64,000 nt of DNA, from the NCBI GenBank assembly GCA_963662175.1, contig OY759224.1:22825489-22889488 (forward strand), in the 5' to 3' direction. The notes beneath the pieces were generated by a model. The model did no database searches, was not told the origin of the DNA, and saw only the letters and a list, made by a program, of their open reading frames with translations. How positions within the stretch are numbered: the stretch's first letter is position 1; every line of letters starts with the position of its first letter. Position numbers and translations under genes: made by a program. Below, piece by piece: positions 45,239 through 57,457 of the stretch. This DNA is from Aradus depressus. Lineage: Eukaryota; Arthropoda; Insecta; Hemiptera; Aradidae.

Positions 45239-46500
45239 TTAATTTTGTACTTTTGACCTTGAATAAAATTTTTTGCAGAAGTAGGATGGGTTGGTGGGTT
45301 GAAAGGTAGGTGGAGGGACGGAGGGGGAGGTCGGGAGCGCTCGGACCGGCTCGCTAGAGTTCGGCTCCTGTCTCTCATTAGCGGTATTGTTTACGACAAT
45401 AGCATTAATAGTTGAACTATTGTTATCTGTCTTGTTTGTGTCTAAAACACTATTAATATCATTAGATTTAAAATTAAAAACTTCTGTCTGATTGGCAGAA
45501 TCACACATTTTTTTTGGTTTATTTTCAGGCAAATTCTCATTGCCTACGAAGGCTACTTGGGCAAAGGACTTGCTAAATGAGGGCGCTAATTTAGCTCTGT
45601 AGATTTTCCTGGCCTCTGGCAATGGGACTTTCTCAGCTACTTGGGCAAAGGACTTGCTAAATGAGGGCGCTAATTTAGCTCTATAGATTTTCCTCGCCTC
45701 TGGGATGGGACTTTCTCAGCTAGTTGAATTTATTTTATGGCTTTTTCTTGTTTAAATATGGGACAGTCCCTATTGAAGGCTGAGTGGGGGCCCTTGCAGA
45801 CGGCACAAACGGGTGGGGCGGTGCAAGGCGGTGAACCAGCGGGGTGCTGTGCCTGGCCACAGTTGGCACACAACGCCGTCCTGGAGCAGGTCTTGGCCAC
45901 ATGCCCGAAGTGCAGGCACGACATGCATCTGAGTGGGTTAGGGACGTACAGCCTTACGGGGAGAGACAGGTACCCGACATTGATGTGGGGTGGCGGCGTA
46001 GGAAGAAAAAAAGTTAGAACATAACTGTCCGTGTTCATTTTAACCCTCTTTTTTTCGCCATCCTCCTCCACGGTTCTATTGCTAGTGATTCGGTAAACCT
46101 CAGTGACATAAAAAGGGGATAATTCAGATTTGATGGTTTCCAGGGGCACCTCGTCCAGGTCCATGCACCGAATTACCCCTTTGGAGTAATTAAGTGTCGA
46201 ATGGGCCTCTACTTTCACAGGTACCTGCCCAGAAAGACTAGTCGTCTCCAAAAGTTTATTGGCCTGACGGGCATTTTTGACTTCCACCAAAATCTGACCC
46301 GTTCTGATTTTTTTAATGTTAGTTACTTCCCCGGCTATGGAACTGATGGACTTCTGTATAAGAAAGGGGGATGTCTTTTTCAGATCACCCGCCCCCTCTT
46401 TAGAGATAAGTAGAAATCGTGGAAATTGCCCTCCCCCCTCAGGCGGACTGTTTGTCCGAGGCCTTTTGGACCTGGGGTTGGGGTCTGGGGGCTTGTTCAT
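45239..46500 (-). pseudogene. Gag (ORF1) relic of a jockey-type retrotransposon
   Basis: The complement from 46500 gives a 256-residue frame: a Pro-rich start (PPDPNPRSKRP), a central domain with SKGVIRCMDLDEVPLE and YRITSNRTVEEDG, then three knuckles CMSCLHFGHVAKTC, CANCGQAQH...C and CAVCKGPHSAFNRDC. It stops at 45730, then continues shifted at 45622-45239 with MPEARKIYRAKLAPSFSKSF. About 85 bp (the gctacttgggcaaaggactt to cctctgg block) is duplicated in tandem at 45560-45720, which with the stop breaks the frame. No endonuclease or RT follows. It is a different family from the element at 35659, and GC-richer than its surroundings. Confidence 0.8.
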
Positions 46501-46805
46501 TGTTTCGGACTCTCAGTATATGAGAGATGGTGAAACCTAGAAAAATAGTGAGAGAAAAAGAAAAGAATTGCCGGTGTGCAAGAAAAAATTGAAATTAAAG
46601 AAAACAAAAACAGATAGGTAGATCAAAAAGAGAGAAAAAATAATAATAATAAATTAAAAAAAAAGAAATAAATAGATAAAATGAATATATAAAAAGATAA
46701 TTTAAATAGATAAATAGATGAAAAATAGCAGTATGTGAGATACGACTGGCCTGTAAGCCGGGAGCTCCGTGCACTAGATCCTTCCTGCAGGGCAGCCTGA
46801 ACACA
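46501..46805 (-). other. Leader of the jockey-type relic
   Basis: Sequence upstream of the gag relic in its own sense. A-rich in the middle (46560-46720), with a GC-richer start (complement cttcctgcagggcagcc-like end near 46780-46805) that could be the element's 5' end. No frame is supported. Confidence 0.4.
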
Positions 46806-46810
46806 ACTGA

Positions 46811-47071
46811 AGATTATATCAGATTAGTTTCTTAATGGGTCAAAAAATCAATATCGAACTTAAGAGCGATTGTATAACTTTCCAAGATTATATCAGATTA
46901 GTTTCTTAATGGGTCAAAAAATCAATATTCTGTTTTCATCCGAATTTCATGTTTTTCGATATTTCATTTAAAAAAAAAAAGTAGTCGGTGAATCATCTTC
47001 CATGTACTTCCCCAGAACGAATTAATCAATTAACTTTTTGCTCCTTCTCTAAAACCAGTCGACTGTTTGCA
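46811..47071. repeat. Left flank of sat4 locus, copy 2
   Basis: Two 74-bp units and a unique flank matching 28725-29100 with a few substitutions (cagattagtttcttaatggg against caggttagttccttgatggg). Confidence 0.85.
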
Positions 47072-50000
47072 CTAATATTCAACATGACTGAAATAAGGGC
47101 TAGGTAGTATTGGGGTTTATGAGTTGAGCCCTCCCTTAATATTCAAAATGACTGAAATAAGGGCTAGGTAGTATTGGGGTTTATGAGTTGAGCCCTCCTT
47201 TAATAATCAACATGACTGAAATAAGGGCTAGGTAGTATTGGGGTTTATGAGTTGAGCCCTCCCCTAATATTCAACATGACTGAAATAAGGGCTAGGTAGT
47301 ATTGGGGTTTATGAGTTGAGCCCTCCCCTAATATTCAACATGACTGAAATAAGGGCTAGGTAGTATTGGGGTTTATGAGTTGAGCCCTCCCCTAATATTC
47401 AACATGACTGAAAAAAGAGCTAGGTAGTATTGGGGTTTATGAGTTGAGCCCTCCTTTAATATTCAACATGACTGAAATAAGGGCTAGGTAGCATTGGGGT
47501 TTATGAGTTGAGCCCTCCCTTAATATTCAACATGACTGAAATAAGGGCTAGGTAGTATTGGGGTTTATGAGTTGAGCCCTCCCCTAATATTCAACATGAC
47601 TGAAATAAGGGCTAGGTAGTATTGGGGTTTATGAGTTGAGCCCTCCCCTAATATTCAACATGACTGAAATAAGGGCTAGGTAGTATTGGGGTTTATGAGT
47701 TGAGCCCTCCCCTAATATTCAACATGACTGAAATAAGGGCTAGGTAGTATTGGGGTTTATGAGTTGAGCCCTCTCCTAATATTCAACATGACTGAAATAA
47801 GGGCTAGGTGGTATTGGGGTTTATGAGTTGAGCCCTCCTATAATATTCAACATGACTGAAGTAAGGGCTGGGTATTATTGGGGTTTATGAGTTGAGCCCT
47901 CCCTTAATATTCAACATGACTGAAATAAGGGCTAGGTGGTATTGGGGTTTATGAGTTGAGCCCTCCCCTAATATTCAACATGACTGAAATAAGGGCTAGG
48001 TAGTATTGGGGTTTATGAGTTGAGCCCTCCCTTAATATTCAACATGACTGAAATAAGGGCTAGGTAGTATTGGGGTTTATGAGTCGAGCCCTCCCTTAAT
48101 ATTCAAAATGACTGAAATAAGGGCTAGGTAGTATTGGGGTTTATGAGTTGAGCCTTCCTTTAATATTCAACATGACTGAAATAAGGGCTAGGTAGTATTG
48201 GGGTTTATGAGTTGAGCCCTCCCCTAATATTCAACATGACTGAAATAAGGGCTAGGTAGTATTGGGGTTTATGAGTTGAGCCCTCCCCTAATATTCAACA
48301 TGACTGAAATAAGGGCTAGGTAGTATTGGGGTTTATGAGTTGAGCCCTCCCCTAATATTCAACATGACTGAAAAAAGGGCTAGGTAGTATTGGGGTTTAT
48401 GAGTTGAGCCCTCCTTTAATATTCAACATGACTGAAATAAGGGCTAGGTAGTATTGGGGTTTATGAGTTGAGCCCTCCCTTAATATTCAACATGACTGAA
48501 AAAAAGGCTAGGTAGTATTGGGGTTTATGAGTTGAGCCCTCCTTTAATAATCAACATGACTGAAATAAGGGCTAGGTAGTATTGGGGTTTATGAGTTGAG
48601 CCCTCCCCTAATATTCAACATGACTGAAATAAGGGCTAGGTAGTATTGGGGTTTATGAGTTGAGCCCTCCCCTAATATTCAACATGACTGAAATAAGGGC
48701 TAGGTAGTATTGGGGTTTATGAGTTGAGCCCTCCCCTAATATTCAACATGACTGAAAAAAGAGCTAGGTAGTATTGGGGTTTATGAGTTGAGCCCTCCTT
48801 TAATATTCAACATGACTGAAATAAGGGCTAGGTAGCATTGGGGTTTATGAGTTGAGCCCTCCCTTAATATTCAACATGACTGAAATAAGGGCTAGGTAGT
48901 ATTGGGGTTTATGAGTTGAGCCCTCCCCTAATATTCAACATGACTGAAATAAGGGCTAGGTAGTATTGGGGTTTATGAGTTGAGCCCTCCCCTAATATTC
49001 AACATGACTGAAATAAGGGCTAGGTAGTATTGGGGTTTATGAGTTGAGCCCTCCCCTAATATTCAACATGACTGAAATAAGGGCTAGGTAGTATTGGGGT
49101 TTATGAGTTGAGCCCTCTCCTAATATTCAACATGACTGAAATAAGGGCTAGGTGGTATTGGGGTTTATGAGTTGAGCCCTCCTATAATATTCAACATGAC
49201 TGAAGTAAGGGCTGGGTATTATTGGGGTTTATGAGTTGAGCCCTCCCTTAATATTCAACATGACTGAAATAAGGGCTAGGTGGTATTGGGGTTTATGAGT
49301 TGAGCCCTCCCCTAATATTCAACATGACTGAAATAAGGGCTAGGTAGTATTGGGGTTTATGAGTTGAGCCCTCCCTTAATATTCAACATGACTGAAATAA
49401 GGGCTAGGTAGTATTGGGGTTTATGAGTCGAGCCCTCCCTTAATATTCAAAATGACTGAAATAAGGGCTAGGTAGTATTGGGGTTTATGAGTTGAGCCTT
49501 CCTTTAATATTCAACATGACTGAAATAAGGGCTAGGTAGTATTGGGGTTTATGAGTTGAGCCCTCCCCTAATATTCAACATGACTGAAATAAGGGCTAGG
49601 TAGTATTGGGGTTTATGAGTTGAGCCCTCCCCTAATATTCAACATGACTGAAATAAGGGCTAGGTAGTATTGGGGTTTATGAGTTGAGCCCTCCCCTAAT
49701 ATTCAACATGACTGAAAAAAGAGCTAGGTAGTATTGGGGTTTATGAGTTGAGCCCTCCTTTAATATTCAACATGACTGAAATAAGGGCTAGGTAGCATTG
49801 GGGTTTATGAGTTGAGCCCTCCCTTAATATTCAACATGACTGAAATAAGGGCTAGGTAGTATTGGGGTTTATGAGTTGAGCCCTCCCCTAATATTCAACA
49901 TGACTGAAATAAGGGCTAGGTAGTATTGGGGTTTATGAGTTGAGCCCTCCCCTAATATTCAACATGACTGAAATAAGGGCTAGGTAGTATTGGGGTTTAT

Positions 50001-52516
50001 GAGTTGAGCCCTCCCCTAATATTCAACATGACTGAAATAAGGGCTAGGTAGTATTGGGGTTTATGAGTTGAGCCCTCTCCTAATATTCAACATGACTGAA
50101 ATAAGGGCTAGGTGGTATTGGGGTTTATGAGTTGAGCCCTCCTATAATATTCAACATGACTGAAGTAAGGGCTGGGTATTATTGGGGTTTATGAGTTGAG
50201 CCCTCCCTTAATATTCAACATGACTGAAATAAGGGCTAGGTGGTATTGGGGTTTATGAGTTGAGCCCTCCCCTAATATTCAACATGACTGAAATAAGGGC
50301 TAGGTAGTATTGGGGTTTATGAGTCGAGCCCTCCCTTAATATTCAAAATGACTGAAATAAGGGCTAGGTAGTATTGGGGTTTATGAGTTGAGCCCTCCTT
50401 TAATATTCAACATGACTGAAATAAGGGCTAAGTAGTATTGGGGTTTATGAGTTGAGCCCTCCCCTAATATTCAACATGACTGAAATAAGGGCTAGTTAGT
50501 ATTGGGGTTTATGAGTTGAGCCCTCCCCTAATATTCAACATGACTGAAATAAGGGCTAGGTAGTATTGGGGTTTATGAGTTGAGCCCTCCCCTAATATTC
50601 AACATGACTGAAAAAAGGGCTAGGTAGTATTGGGGTTTATGAGTTGAGCCCTCCTTTAATATTCAACATGACTGAAATAAGGGCTAGGTAGTATTGGGGT
50701 TTATGAGTTGAGCCCTCCCTTAATATTCAACATGACTGAAATATGGGCTAGGTAGTATTGGGGTTTATGAGTTGAGCCCTCCCTTAATATTCAACATGAC
50801 TGAAATAAGGGCTAGGTAGTATTGGGGTTTATGAGTTTAGCCCTCCCTTAATATTCAACATGACTGAAATAAGGGCTAGGTAGTATTGGGGTTTATGAGT
50901 TGAGCCCTCCCCTAGTATTCAACGTGACTTAAATAAGGGCTAGGTAGTATTGGGGTTTATGAGTTGAGCCCTCCCTTAATATTCAACATGACTGAAATAA
51001 GGGCTGGGTAGTATTGGGGTTTATGAGTTGAGCCCTCCCCTAATATTCAACATGACTGAAATAAGGGCTAGGTAGTATTGGGGTTTATGAGTTGAGCCCT
51101 CCCTTAATATTCAACATGACTGAAATAAGGGCTAGGTAGTATTGGGGTTTATGAGTTGAGCCCTCCCTTAATATTCAACATGACTGAAATAAGGGCTAGG
51201 TGGTATTGGGGTTTATGAGTTGAGCCCTCCCCTAATATTCAACATGACTGAAATAAGGGCTAGGTAGTATTGGGGTTTATGAGTTGAGCCCTCCCCTAAT
51301 ATTCAACATGACTGAAAAAAGGGCTAGGTAGTATTGGGGTTTATGAGTTGAGCCCTCCTTTAATATTCAACATGACTGAAATAAGGGCTAGGTAGTATTG
51401 GGGTTTATGAGTTGAGCCCTCCCTTAATATTCAACATGACTGAAATAAGGGCTAGGTAGTATTGGGGTTTATGAGTTGAGCCCTCCCCTAATATTCAACA
51501 TGACTGAAATAAGGGCTAGATAGTATTGGGGTTTATGAGTTGAGCCCTCTCCTAATATTCAACATGACTGAAATAAGGGCTAGGTAGTATTGGGGTTTAT
51601 GAGTTGAGCCCTCCTTTAATATTCAACATTACTGAAATAAGGGCTAGGTGGTATTGGGGTTTATGAGTTGAGCCCTCCCCTAATATTCAACATGACTGAA
51701 ATAAGGGCTAGGTAGTATTGGGGTTTATGAGTTGAGCCCTCCCCTAATATTCAACATGACTGAAATAAGGGCTAGGTAGTATTGGGGTTTATGAGTTGAG
51801 CCCTCCCTTAATATTCAACATGACTGAAATAAGGGCTAGGTAGTATTGGGGTTTATGAGTTGAGCCCTCCTTTAATGTTCAACATGACTGAAATAAGGGC
51901 TGGGTAGTATTGGGGTTTATGAGTTGAGCCCTCCCCTAATATTCAACATGACTGAAATAAGGGCTAGGTAGTATTGGGGTTTATGAGTTGAGCCCTCCCT
52001 TAATATTCAACATGACTGAAATAAGGGCTAGGTAGTATTGGGGTTTATGAGTTGAGCCCTCCCTTAATATTCAACATGACTGAAATAAGGGCTAGGTGGT
52101 ATTGGGGTTTATGAGTTGAGCCCTCCCCTTATATCCAACATGACTGAAATGAGGGCTAGGTAGTATTGGGGTTTATGAGTTGAGCCCTCCTTTAATATTC
52201 AACATGACTGAAATAAGGGCTAGGTGGTATTGGGGTTTATGAGTTGAGCCCTCCCCTAATATTCAACATGACTGAAATAAGGGCTAGGTAGTATTGGGGT
52301 TTATGAGTTGAGCCCTCCCCTAATATTCAACATGACCGAAATAAGGGCTAGGTAGTATTGGGGTTTATGAGTTGAGCCCTCCTTAAATATTCAACATGAC
52401 TGAAATAAGGGCTAGGTAGTATTGGGGTTTATGAGTTGAGCCCTCCTTTAATATTCAACATGACTGAAATAAGGGCTGGGTAGTATTGGGGTTTATGAGT
52501 TGAGCCCTCCCCTAAT
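47072..52516. repeat. Satellite sat4 array, 64-bp unit (about 85 copies)
   Basis: Period of exactly 64 bp (tgaaataagg at 47281 and 47345). Variant units mark higher-order blocks. The aaaaaagagc variant is at 47411, 48755 and 49715, that is 21 and 15 units apart. The cctataatattc/gaagtaagggctgggtatt pair at 49182 recurs at 50142 (15 units). gagtcgagcc is at 48081, 49425 and 50321 (21 and 14 units). No frame stays open, because 64 is not a multiple of three and stops recur. Confidence 0.97.
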
Positions 52517-52683
52517 TTCTTCTTCCTTTTTAACTGATTTAGCTGAAAATCCATGGTTGTTGTCCTTATGGAGTCATCTTATTGGACACATTTTAACATA
52601 ACATTTTGTGTCGACACATTAATTTTATCAACAATTATGAGTTGAGCCCTCCCTTAATATCAACATGACTGAAATTCAACAAC
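52517..52683. repeat. Right flank of sat4 locus, copy 2
   Basis: Matches 29427-29548 (atttagctgaaaatccatgg, tattggacacattttaacat), then passes through a decayed 64-bp unit piece into the next minisatellite. Confidence 0.8.
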
Positions 52684-53060
52684 ACTGAAGAGTGTCTGTG
52701 GAGTCCGAATGTGAATAGAGGAGTGTCTGCGGAGTTCGAATGTGAATAGAAGAGTGTCTGAGGAGCTCGAAGGTGAATAGAAGAGTGTCTGAGGAGCCCG
52801 AAGGTGAATAGAGGAGTGTCTGAGGAGCCCGAAGGTGAATAGAGGAGTGTCTGAGGAGCCCGAAGGTGAATAGAAGAGTGTCTGAGGAGCCCAAAATGAA
52901 TAGAGGAGTGTCTGAGGTGTCCAAAGGAGAATAGAAGAGTGTCTGTGGAGTCCGAATGTGAATAGAGGAGTGTCTGAGGAGCCCGAAGGTGAATAGAAGA
53001 GTGTCTCAGGAGCCCAAAGATGAATAGAGGAGTGTCTGAGGAGTCCGAAGATGAATCTTA
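52684..53060. repeat. 31-bp minisatellite (about 12 units)
   Basis: Units of 31 bp with gaggagtgtctgaggagccc and gaaggtgaatag; agaagagtgtctg and tccgaatg are recurring variants. Since 31 is not a multiple of three, the 82-codon frame on the complement (52924-52676) is a chance product. Confidence 0.93.
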
Positions 53061-53518
53061 AAAGGAATACGTGTTCATGACATGCTGTAGTTTCATGTCG
53101 AGCTCACCAGACCGATCTCCAGCTTAGTCAAGAAAAGTCGTCGGTGAATGTAACCGGCATTTTCTAGCGGCCTAATTCTCCAGAACGAATTAATCAATTA
53201 ACTTTTTGCTTCCTCTCCTAAACCAGTCGGCCGTTTGCGCATTGGGTTTTAGCTTTAAATATGAAATTTCATGTCGATACATTCATTACATCGGCAGTTA
53301 TTGGGATTTATGAGTTGAGCTCCCCTCTGATCCCTCTTACTTTTTGCCAATTTCGCAGAAAAATAATAAGTGTCGTCCTTATGTGATTTTGGTCTTACAT
53401 ATAAAATATTGTGTCAATACAATCATTCTATCGGAAGTTATTAAAGCTTGTATGTTAAGCTTTCCTCCTTCCTTTTGGTCGATTTGGCTGAGAAACCATA
53501 TGTATCATTGTTAGATAT
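53061..53518. repeat. Interspersed repeat family copy
   Basis: It contains gaattaatcaattaactttt, catgtcgatacattcattac and atcggcagttattggg, matching parts of 29000-29640 and sat2 in the same sense. No frame. Confidence 0.65.
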
Positions 53519-54625
53519 GTAGGGGAAAGTGCTGTACCTTGGACCTATTGTACCTTGGACCCATGCGATTTTAGCGCTGCCTAATGGTTATTCTGCTTTC
53601 CTAATGTGGATTACTCATTGTATTTCCCATCCTGCTTCTGAACTGTGGAGGTAATAGCCAAGTGTTTTGTTTAGTGTCTAAGTTAAACCGTTTTTTTGTT
53701 AAAGCTACCCAAACAGTAATTTTTTGTTTTTATTTATGTCCTTCAGGTGATATAAAACTGATTTAGTATTAAACTGTTATAATTACTGAAAGGGTTACTA
53801 TTAAGCCTAATAATGGCTAGTGAAGAACGAAGCTAAACAAGCTTTTAAAATGGTGGTACAAACAAATGTGTTCAAGGGCCCCATGTTGTACCTTGGTCCG
53901 TGAACTATGTTGTACCTCGGTCCTAGGGCCAAGATACAACTTGTCAGGACCAAGGTCTATCAAATTTAATCAAAATGGTTTTTATCTTTTTTGCAAAACC
54001 TAAAAATAACTTCTTGGTCCAAAAATTTGTTTACATAAAGGGCAATGATGTAAAAAAAGTATTTTCAGACGAAGAGGAACGGCTTCTAGTGGAATATATT
54101 TAAACAGCTGCTTATCTCCACTATGGATTAAAATTGAAACAAGTTCGAAACTTAGCGTATCAGTTCGCAAAAGAAAATAAGAAAACATATGACGAATCTT
54201 GGGACACGAAAAAAATAGCAGGAAAAAATTGACTTCGCAATTTCCGTGACAAATACGAAAGCCAGATTTCATTGAGGAAAGACATTGTGTTTAAGCTTCC
54301 CAATCCAAGTAGCTTAACTGGTTCTTCCAGACAACGCCAAAAATTAATTTTCGGAGTTGACTTGAGTTGTTATCGTGTGGAATGAACATTTTTTGGGGAA
54401 AACCATTTGTTGATTGATATTATTTTCAAGTGAAAAATAAAATCTGAAAATAAAATAAAAAAGATATTCTGTTATTACTTATGTTCCTTTATATTTCTTT
54501 TGTAGAAAAAAGTTATTTATTTATTTATCTTGCTTCGAAGATAAAAAACTGCTCAAAACAGAATTCCGAGGTAGAACCAGGCATGGTCCAAGGTACAAAC
54601 ACTCTAGGGCCAAGGTACAACACCA
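53519..54625 (+). mobile_element. Pogo-like DNA transposon remnant
   Basis: Both ends carry a doubled motif. The left has gtaccttggacc twice (53535, 53550); the right has its complement ggtccaaggtac and ggccaaggtac (54584-54618). Further copies (ttgtaccttggtcc, gttgtacctcggtcc) lie inside at 53890-53930. A broken HTH-type transposase segment lies at 54049-54278. The ends are therefore inverted repeats of about 40 bp. The TA flank expected for this group is plausible but not proven. The element is short and dead. Confidence 0.65.
54049..54278 (+). pseudogene. Remnant of a pogo-type transposase DNA-binding domain
   Basis: One frame reads VFSDEEERLLVEYI, stop, TAAYLHYGLKLKQVRNLAYQ, FAKENKKTYDESWDTKKIAG, stop, LRNFRDKYESQISLRK. 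The spacing and Trp are those of the N-terminal helix-turn-helix (CENP-B/pogo-like) region of insect pogo/Tigger relatives. TAA and TGA inside the domain, and absence of the DDE catalytic part, make it a pseudogene. Confidence 0.7.
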
Positions 54626-55840
54626 TGCTGTTTTATAATGTTTGTTTTATAATGTTACAATAAGGAAAGTAGTATGAGGAATTAAACTTTCAAATTTATT
54701 GTTCTTCAATTTCATTTATACATGAAATTATAGGTTTGTGATAGCTAAGATAAGATATATATACAACTGTGATTGTAGTGTATCTAAATACCGCGAGAAT
54801 ACAGCGTCGATGGTAGTTTTCGAATTTGTTGTAGAAATGCTTCGATTCGTATTCATTTGTAGATTAAGTTTGTCATTTAAAAATGAAATAAGCTGTTAGA
54901 TATCTCCTGAAATGGGTAAAAACATTATATTACTTGTGACAATATGACAAATATATTATTTATTAATCGATATTTTCACCAGTTATTATTATTTTATATT
55001 AATAACAGTATTATATAATATCATATAACAATATATATTATAATTTTTTATATTTACTGCTATATTATTTTCTTTTACCACAAGTTTTATTTAATGTGAC
55101 AACTTTAAGCTATTGTAGCATCTTACCTAAAAGTTTCTTACCGAAAGATCATTTTATAGTTCGTAATATTGACATTTTAGTTAACTTCACTACATTATTA
55201 GGTAAATATAGGGCTATTATAATTTTAAGAGAACTCACACGTTCTTTTTAGTATTTTGTTATTCTGATATTGTTTTTATACGACGTATGACGTATTATTG
55301 TAGTACAGCAACAAAATATAGCATTCCTATTGTTATTAATGACATTTCTAATTATTAAGTAATTATTAAGTCGGGACGCGTTTTCTCCCGTATTTTGTTT
55401 ATTTTATTTTATTAACTTTGCTAATTCATTAATAAAAATTCGTTTAAATACCAATATTTTATTTTACATTTTTTCCGTTTTTATTTTTAGTTTTTTGGCC
55501 AAAATAAGTACATATTTCGAAGTTTTTATTACATATAAATATGCACCCTAAATAAAATTCTGTAAAGACGATGGAAACCTTTTAATTCTGGGATCTCGGT
55601 AGTGGAATCGAAGAGCTGGAACATTTTAACCATATCGGCTTGCACGTGACTTTCTCTGTTCGAGCCTTCATTAATCAATGTTCATGGCATCTAGCGGCAG
55701 CGTATCGAACTAAAAACTATGTACGTGCTTGCTCCACGCCACATACGTCCTTCTAACATGAAAAAACGAGTTTTCAAAAAATCACGACATAGGACCTTCT
55801 TCCAGACACCCATTTCAAATGTAGCATTCCTAAAAATCAA
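54626..55840. other. AT-rich spacer, nothing recognised
   Basis: Strongly AT-rich to 55560 with short inverted A/T stretches (for example ttatattaataacagtatta around 54990-55040). From 55560 to 55840 it is closer to average composition, but no frame, repeat or splice pattern stood out. Confidence 0.5.
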
Positions 55841-56595
55841 ATTGAGACATGGGCTATATGGCTCCCCAAATTGAGACATGGGCTATATGGCTCCCCAAAT
55901 TGAGACATGGGCTATATGGCTCCCCAAATTGAGACATGAGCTATATGGCTCCCCAAATTGAGACATGGGCTGTATGGTTCCCCAAATTGAGACATGAGCT
56001 ATATGGTTCCCCAAATTGAGACATGGGCTATATGGCTCCCCAAATTGAGACATGGGCTATATGGCTCCCCAAATTGAGACATGGGCTATATGGCTCCCCA
56101 AATTGAGACATGGGCTGCATGGTTCCCCAAATTGAGACATGAGCTATATGGTTCCCCAAATTGAGACATGGGCTGCATGGTTCCCCAAATTGAGACAAGA
56201 GCTATATGGTTCCCCAAATTGAGACATGGGCTGCATGGTTCCCCAAATTGAGACATGGGCTATATGGCTCCCCATATTGAGACATGGGCTATATGGCTCC
56301 CCAAATTGAGACATGGGCTATATGGCTCCCCAAATTGAGACATGGGCTATATGGCTCCCCAAATTGAGACATGAGCTATATGGTTCCCCAAATTGAGACA
56401 TGGGCTATATGGCTCCCCAAATTGAGACATGGGCTATATGGCTCCCCAAATTGAGACATGGGCTATATGGCTCCCCAAATTGAGACATGGGCTGCATGGC
56501 TCCCCAAATTGAGACATGAGCTATATGGTTCCCCAAATTGAGACATGGGCTATATGGCTTCCCAAATTGTGACTTGGGCTATATGGCTCCCCAAA
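55841..56595. repeat. 29-bp minisatellite (about 26 units)
   Basis: Period 29 (ttgagacat at 55871 and 55900): ccccaaattgagacatgggc then tatatggctc, with gagctatatggttc and gggctgcatggttc variants alternating. It ends with a diverged unit and runs into the Helitron-like repeat. Confidence 0.95.
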
Positions 56596-56982
56596 TTTTG
56601 GATTGTGGCAGTTTCCCTCCATTGCAGCACGTCAAATACTAGCTGTAGTCACCAGCGTTGCTAACCACTCACTAACTTGGTTGTCAGCCATTGCAAAGCA
56701 CATACTAGCTGGGTTGCCTAGTGCTGCTCAGCAATTATTAGTTGGGGTCCGCTGTTGCTTCACGATTATTAGTTACGCAATTATTACTTAAATGTATTTT
56801 CATATGAAAACATTAAACATCATTGCCTTTTTCCGGGATATGACTATATGCTAAATTCCATGTGAATAATTTAAAATTGCAAAGTCATGAATTTACTATC
56901 TAAGAAATGGCTAGGAATGGCATTAAAGATACTATGTGAAAAATTCAAAGTTCCCCGGGCAACGCCAGGTAATACTGCTAGT
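56596..56982 (+). mobile_element. Helitron-like 3' end with internal short repeats
   Basis: It starts with diverged units of about 45 bp (actagctgtagtcaccagcg, actagctgggttgcctagtg). It ends with a GC-rich stem ccccgggcaacgccagg, an 8-base spacer and CTAGT at 56978-56982. A hairpin just before a CTAG-type terminus without terminal inverted repeats is the Helitron 3' signature. The same end is found at 60442-60471. No Rep/helicase is present. Confidence 0.55.
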
Positions 56983-57358
56983 ATTAATTATATTTGATCG
57001 ATAAATTACTTTATTGTTCTCAATCCCTTTTTTAATATATCGTCTATAGTGTTTTTATTGCAGAATTAACACAAGAGGATCACTGGCAATGTACTCCCAG
57101 TATTAAATATCCTTTCTTTAACATAACGTCTCGATATAATTGAGAAAGGAGTATCAATTTTGCTTTCCAAAAAGTACATAGGTTATTTAATGTAGACATT
57201 TTCATATTTTTGTTATTTTGATTTGATTCAGTCTTTTCTTACTAGTTTCGTATTTGTTGTTCACATCAGCGTTTAAAGTTTTAATTTATTCCATTCTAGA
57301 ACTATACGTTGACTACTGACGTCTTTTTGAACAAATAGAATCCATTGAATTTTCTCCG
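56983..57358. other. Spacer upstream of the candidate secreted-protein gene
   Basis: AT-rich. 57070-57110 (ggatcactggcaatgtactc) is a diverged piece of the interspersed family near 7740 and 17095. The rest is the immediate upstream region of the TATA box. Confidence 0.5.
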
Positions 57359-57366
57359 TATAAAAG
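57359..57366 (+). promoter_or_regulatory. TATA box of the candidate secreted-protein gene
   Basis: TATAAAAG lies 48 bp before the signal-peptide ATG. An initiator-like TTCAAC at 57393-57398 falls about 36 bp downstream of the first T. Compact TATA-plus-short-leader promoters are common for highly expressed insect gland genes. Transcription start is inferred. Confidence 0.5.
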
Positions 57367-57406
57367 GCGATGGTTTTCAATGCTTCTTATATTCAACGAT
57401 AGAACC

Positions 57407-57457
57407 ATGTGGCCGATATACAACATCCTTGTTCTTTTCTGCATCTTCAGTACCACT
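57407..57457 (+). CDS. Signal-peptide exon of a second small secreted-protein gene
   Basis: ATG at 57407, 17 codons: MWPIYNILVLFCIFSTT, then the consensus donor gtaagtacg, phase 0. The peptide has a short polar start and an 11-residue hydrophobic core, as in a secretion signal. An upstream in-frame ATG (57380) would give nine extra residues but leaves too short a distance from the TATA box, so the second ATG is preferred. Phase 0 at the donor matches exons of the 1 and 3 types in the micro-exon gene to the left, and the next good exon (60720) starts in phase 0. The gene would be secreted; function unknown. Confidence 0.55.

Noticed and set aside
1..52516. CRISPR-like arrays
   Set aside because: The repeats are contiguous satellites with no unique spacers, in an intron-bearing eukaryotic setting.
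52676..52924. An 82-codon minus-strand frame with repeated SSDTLLFT-type peptides
   Set aside because: By-product of the 31-bp minisatellite; the frame drifts because 31 is not a multiple of three.
57056..57120. Exon after tgtttttattgcag at 57064
   Set aside because: The following bases are a diverged piece of the interspersed family (ggatcactggcaatgtactc) and there is no matching donor or phase partner.
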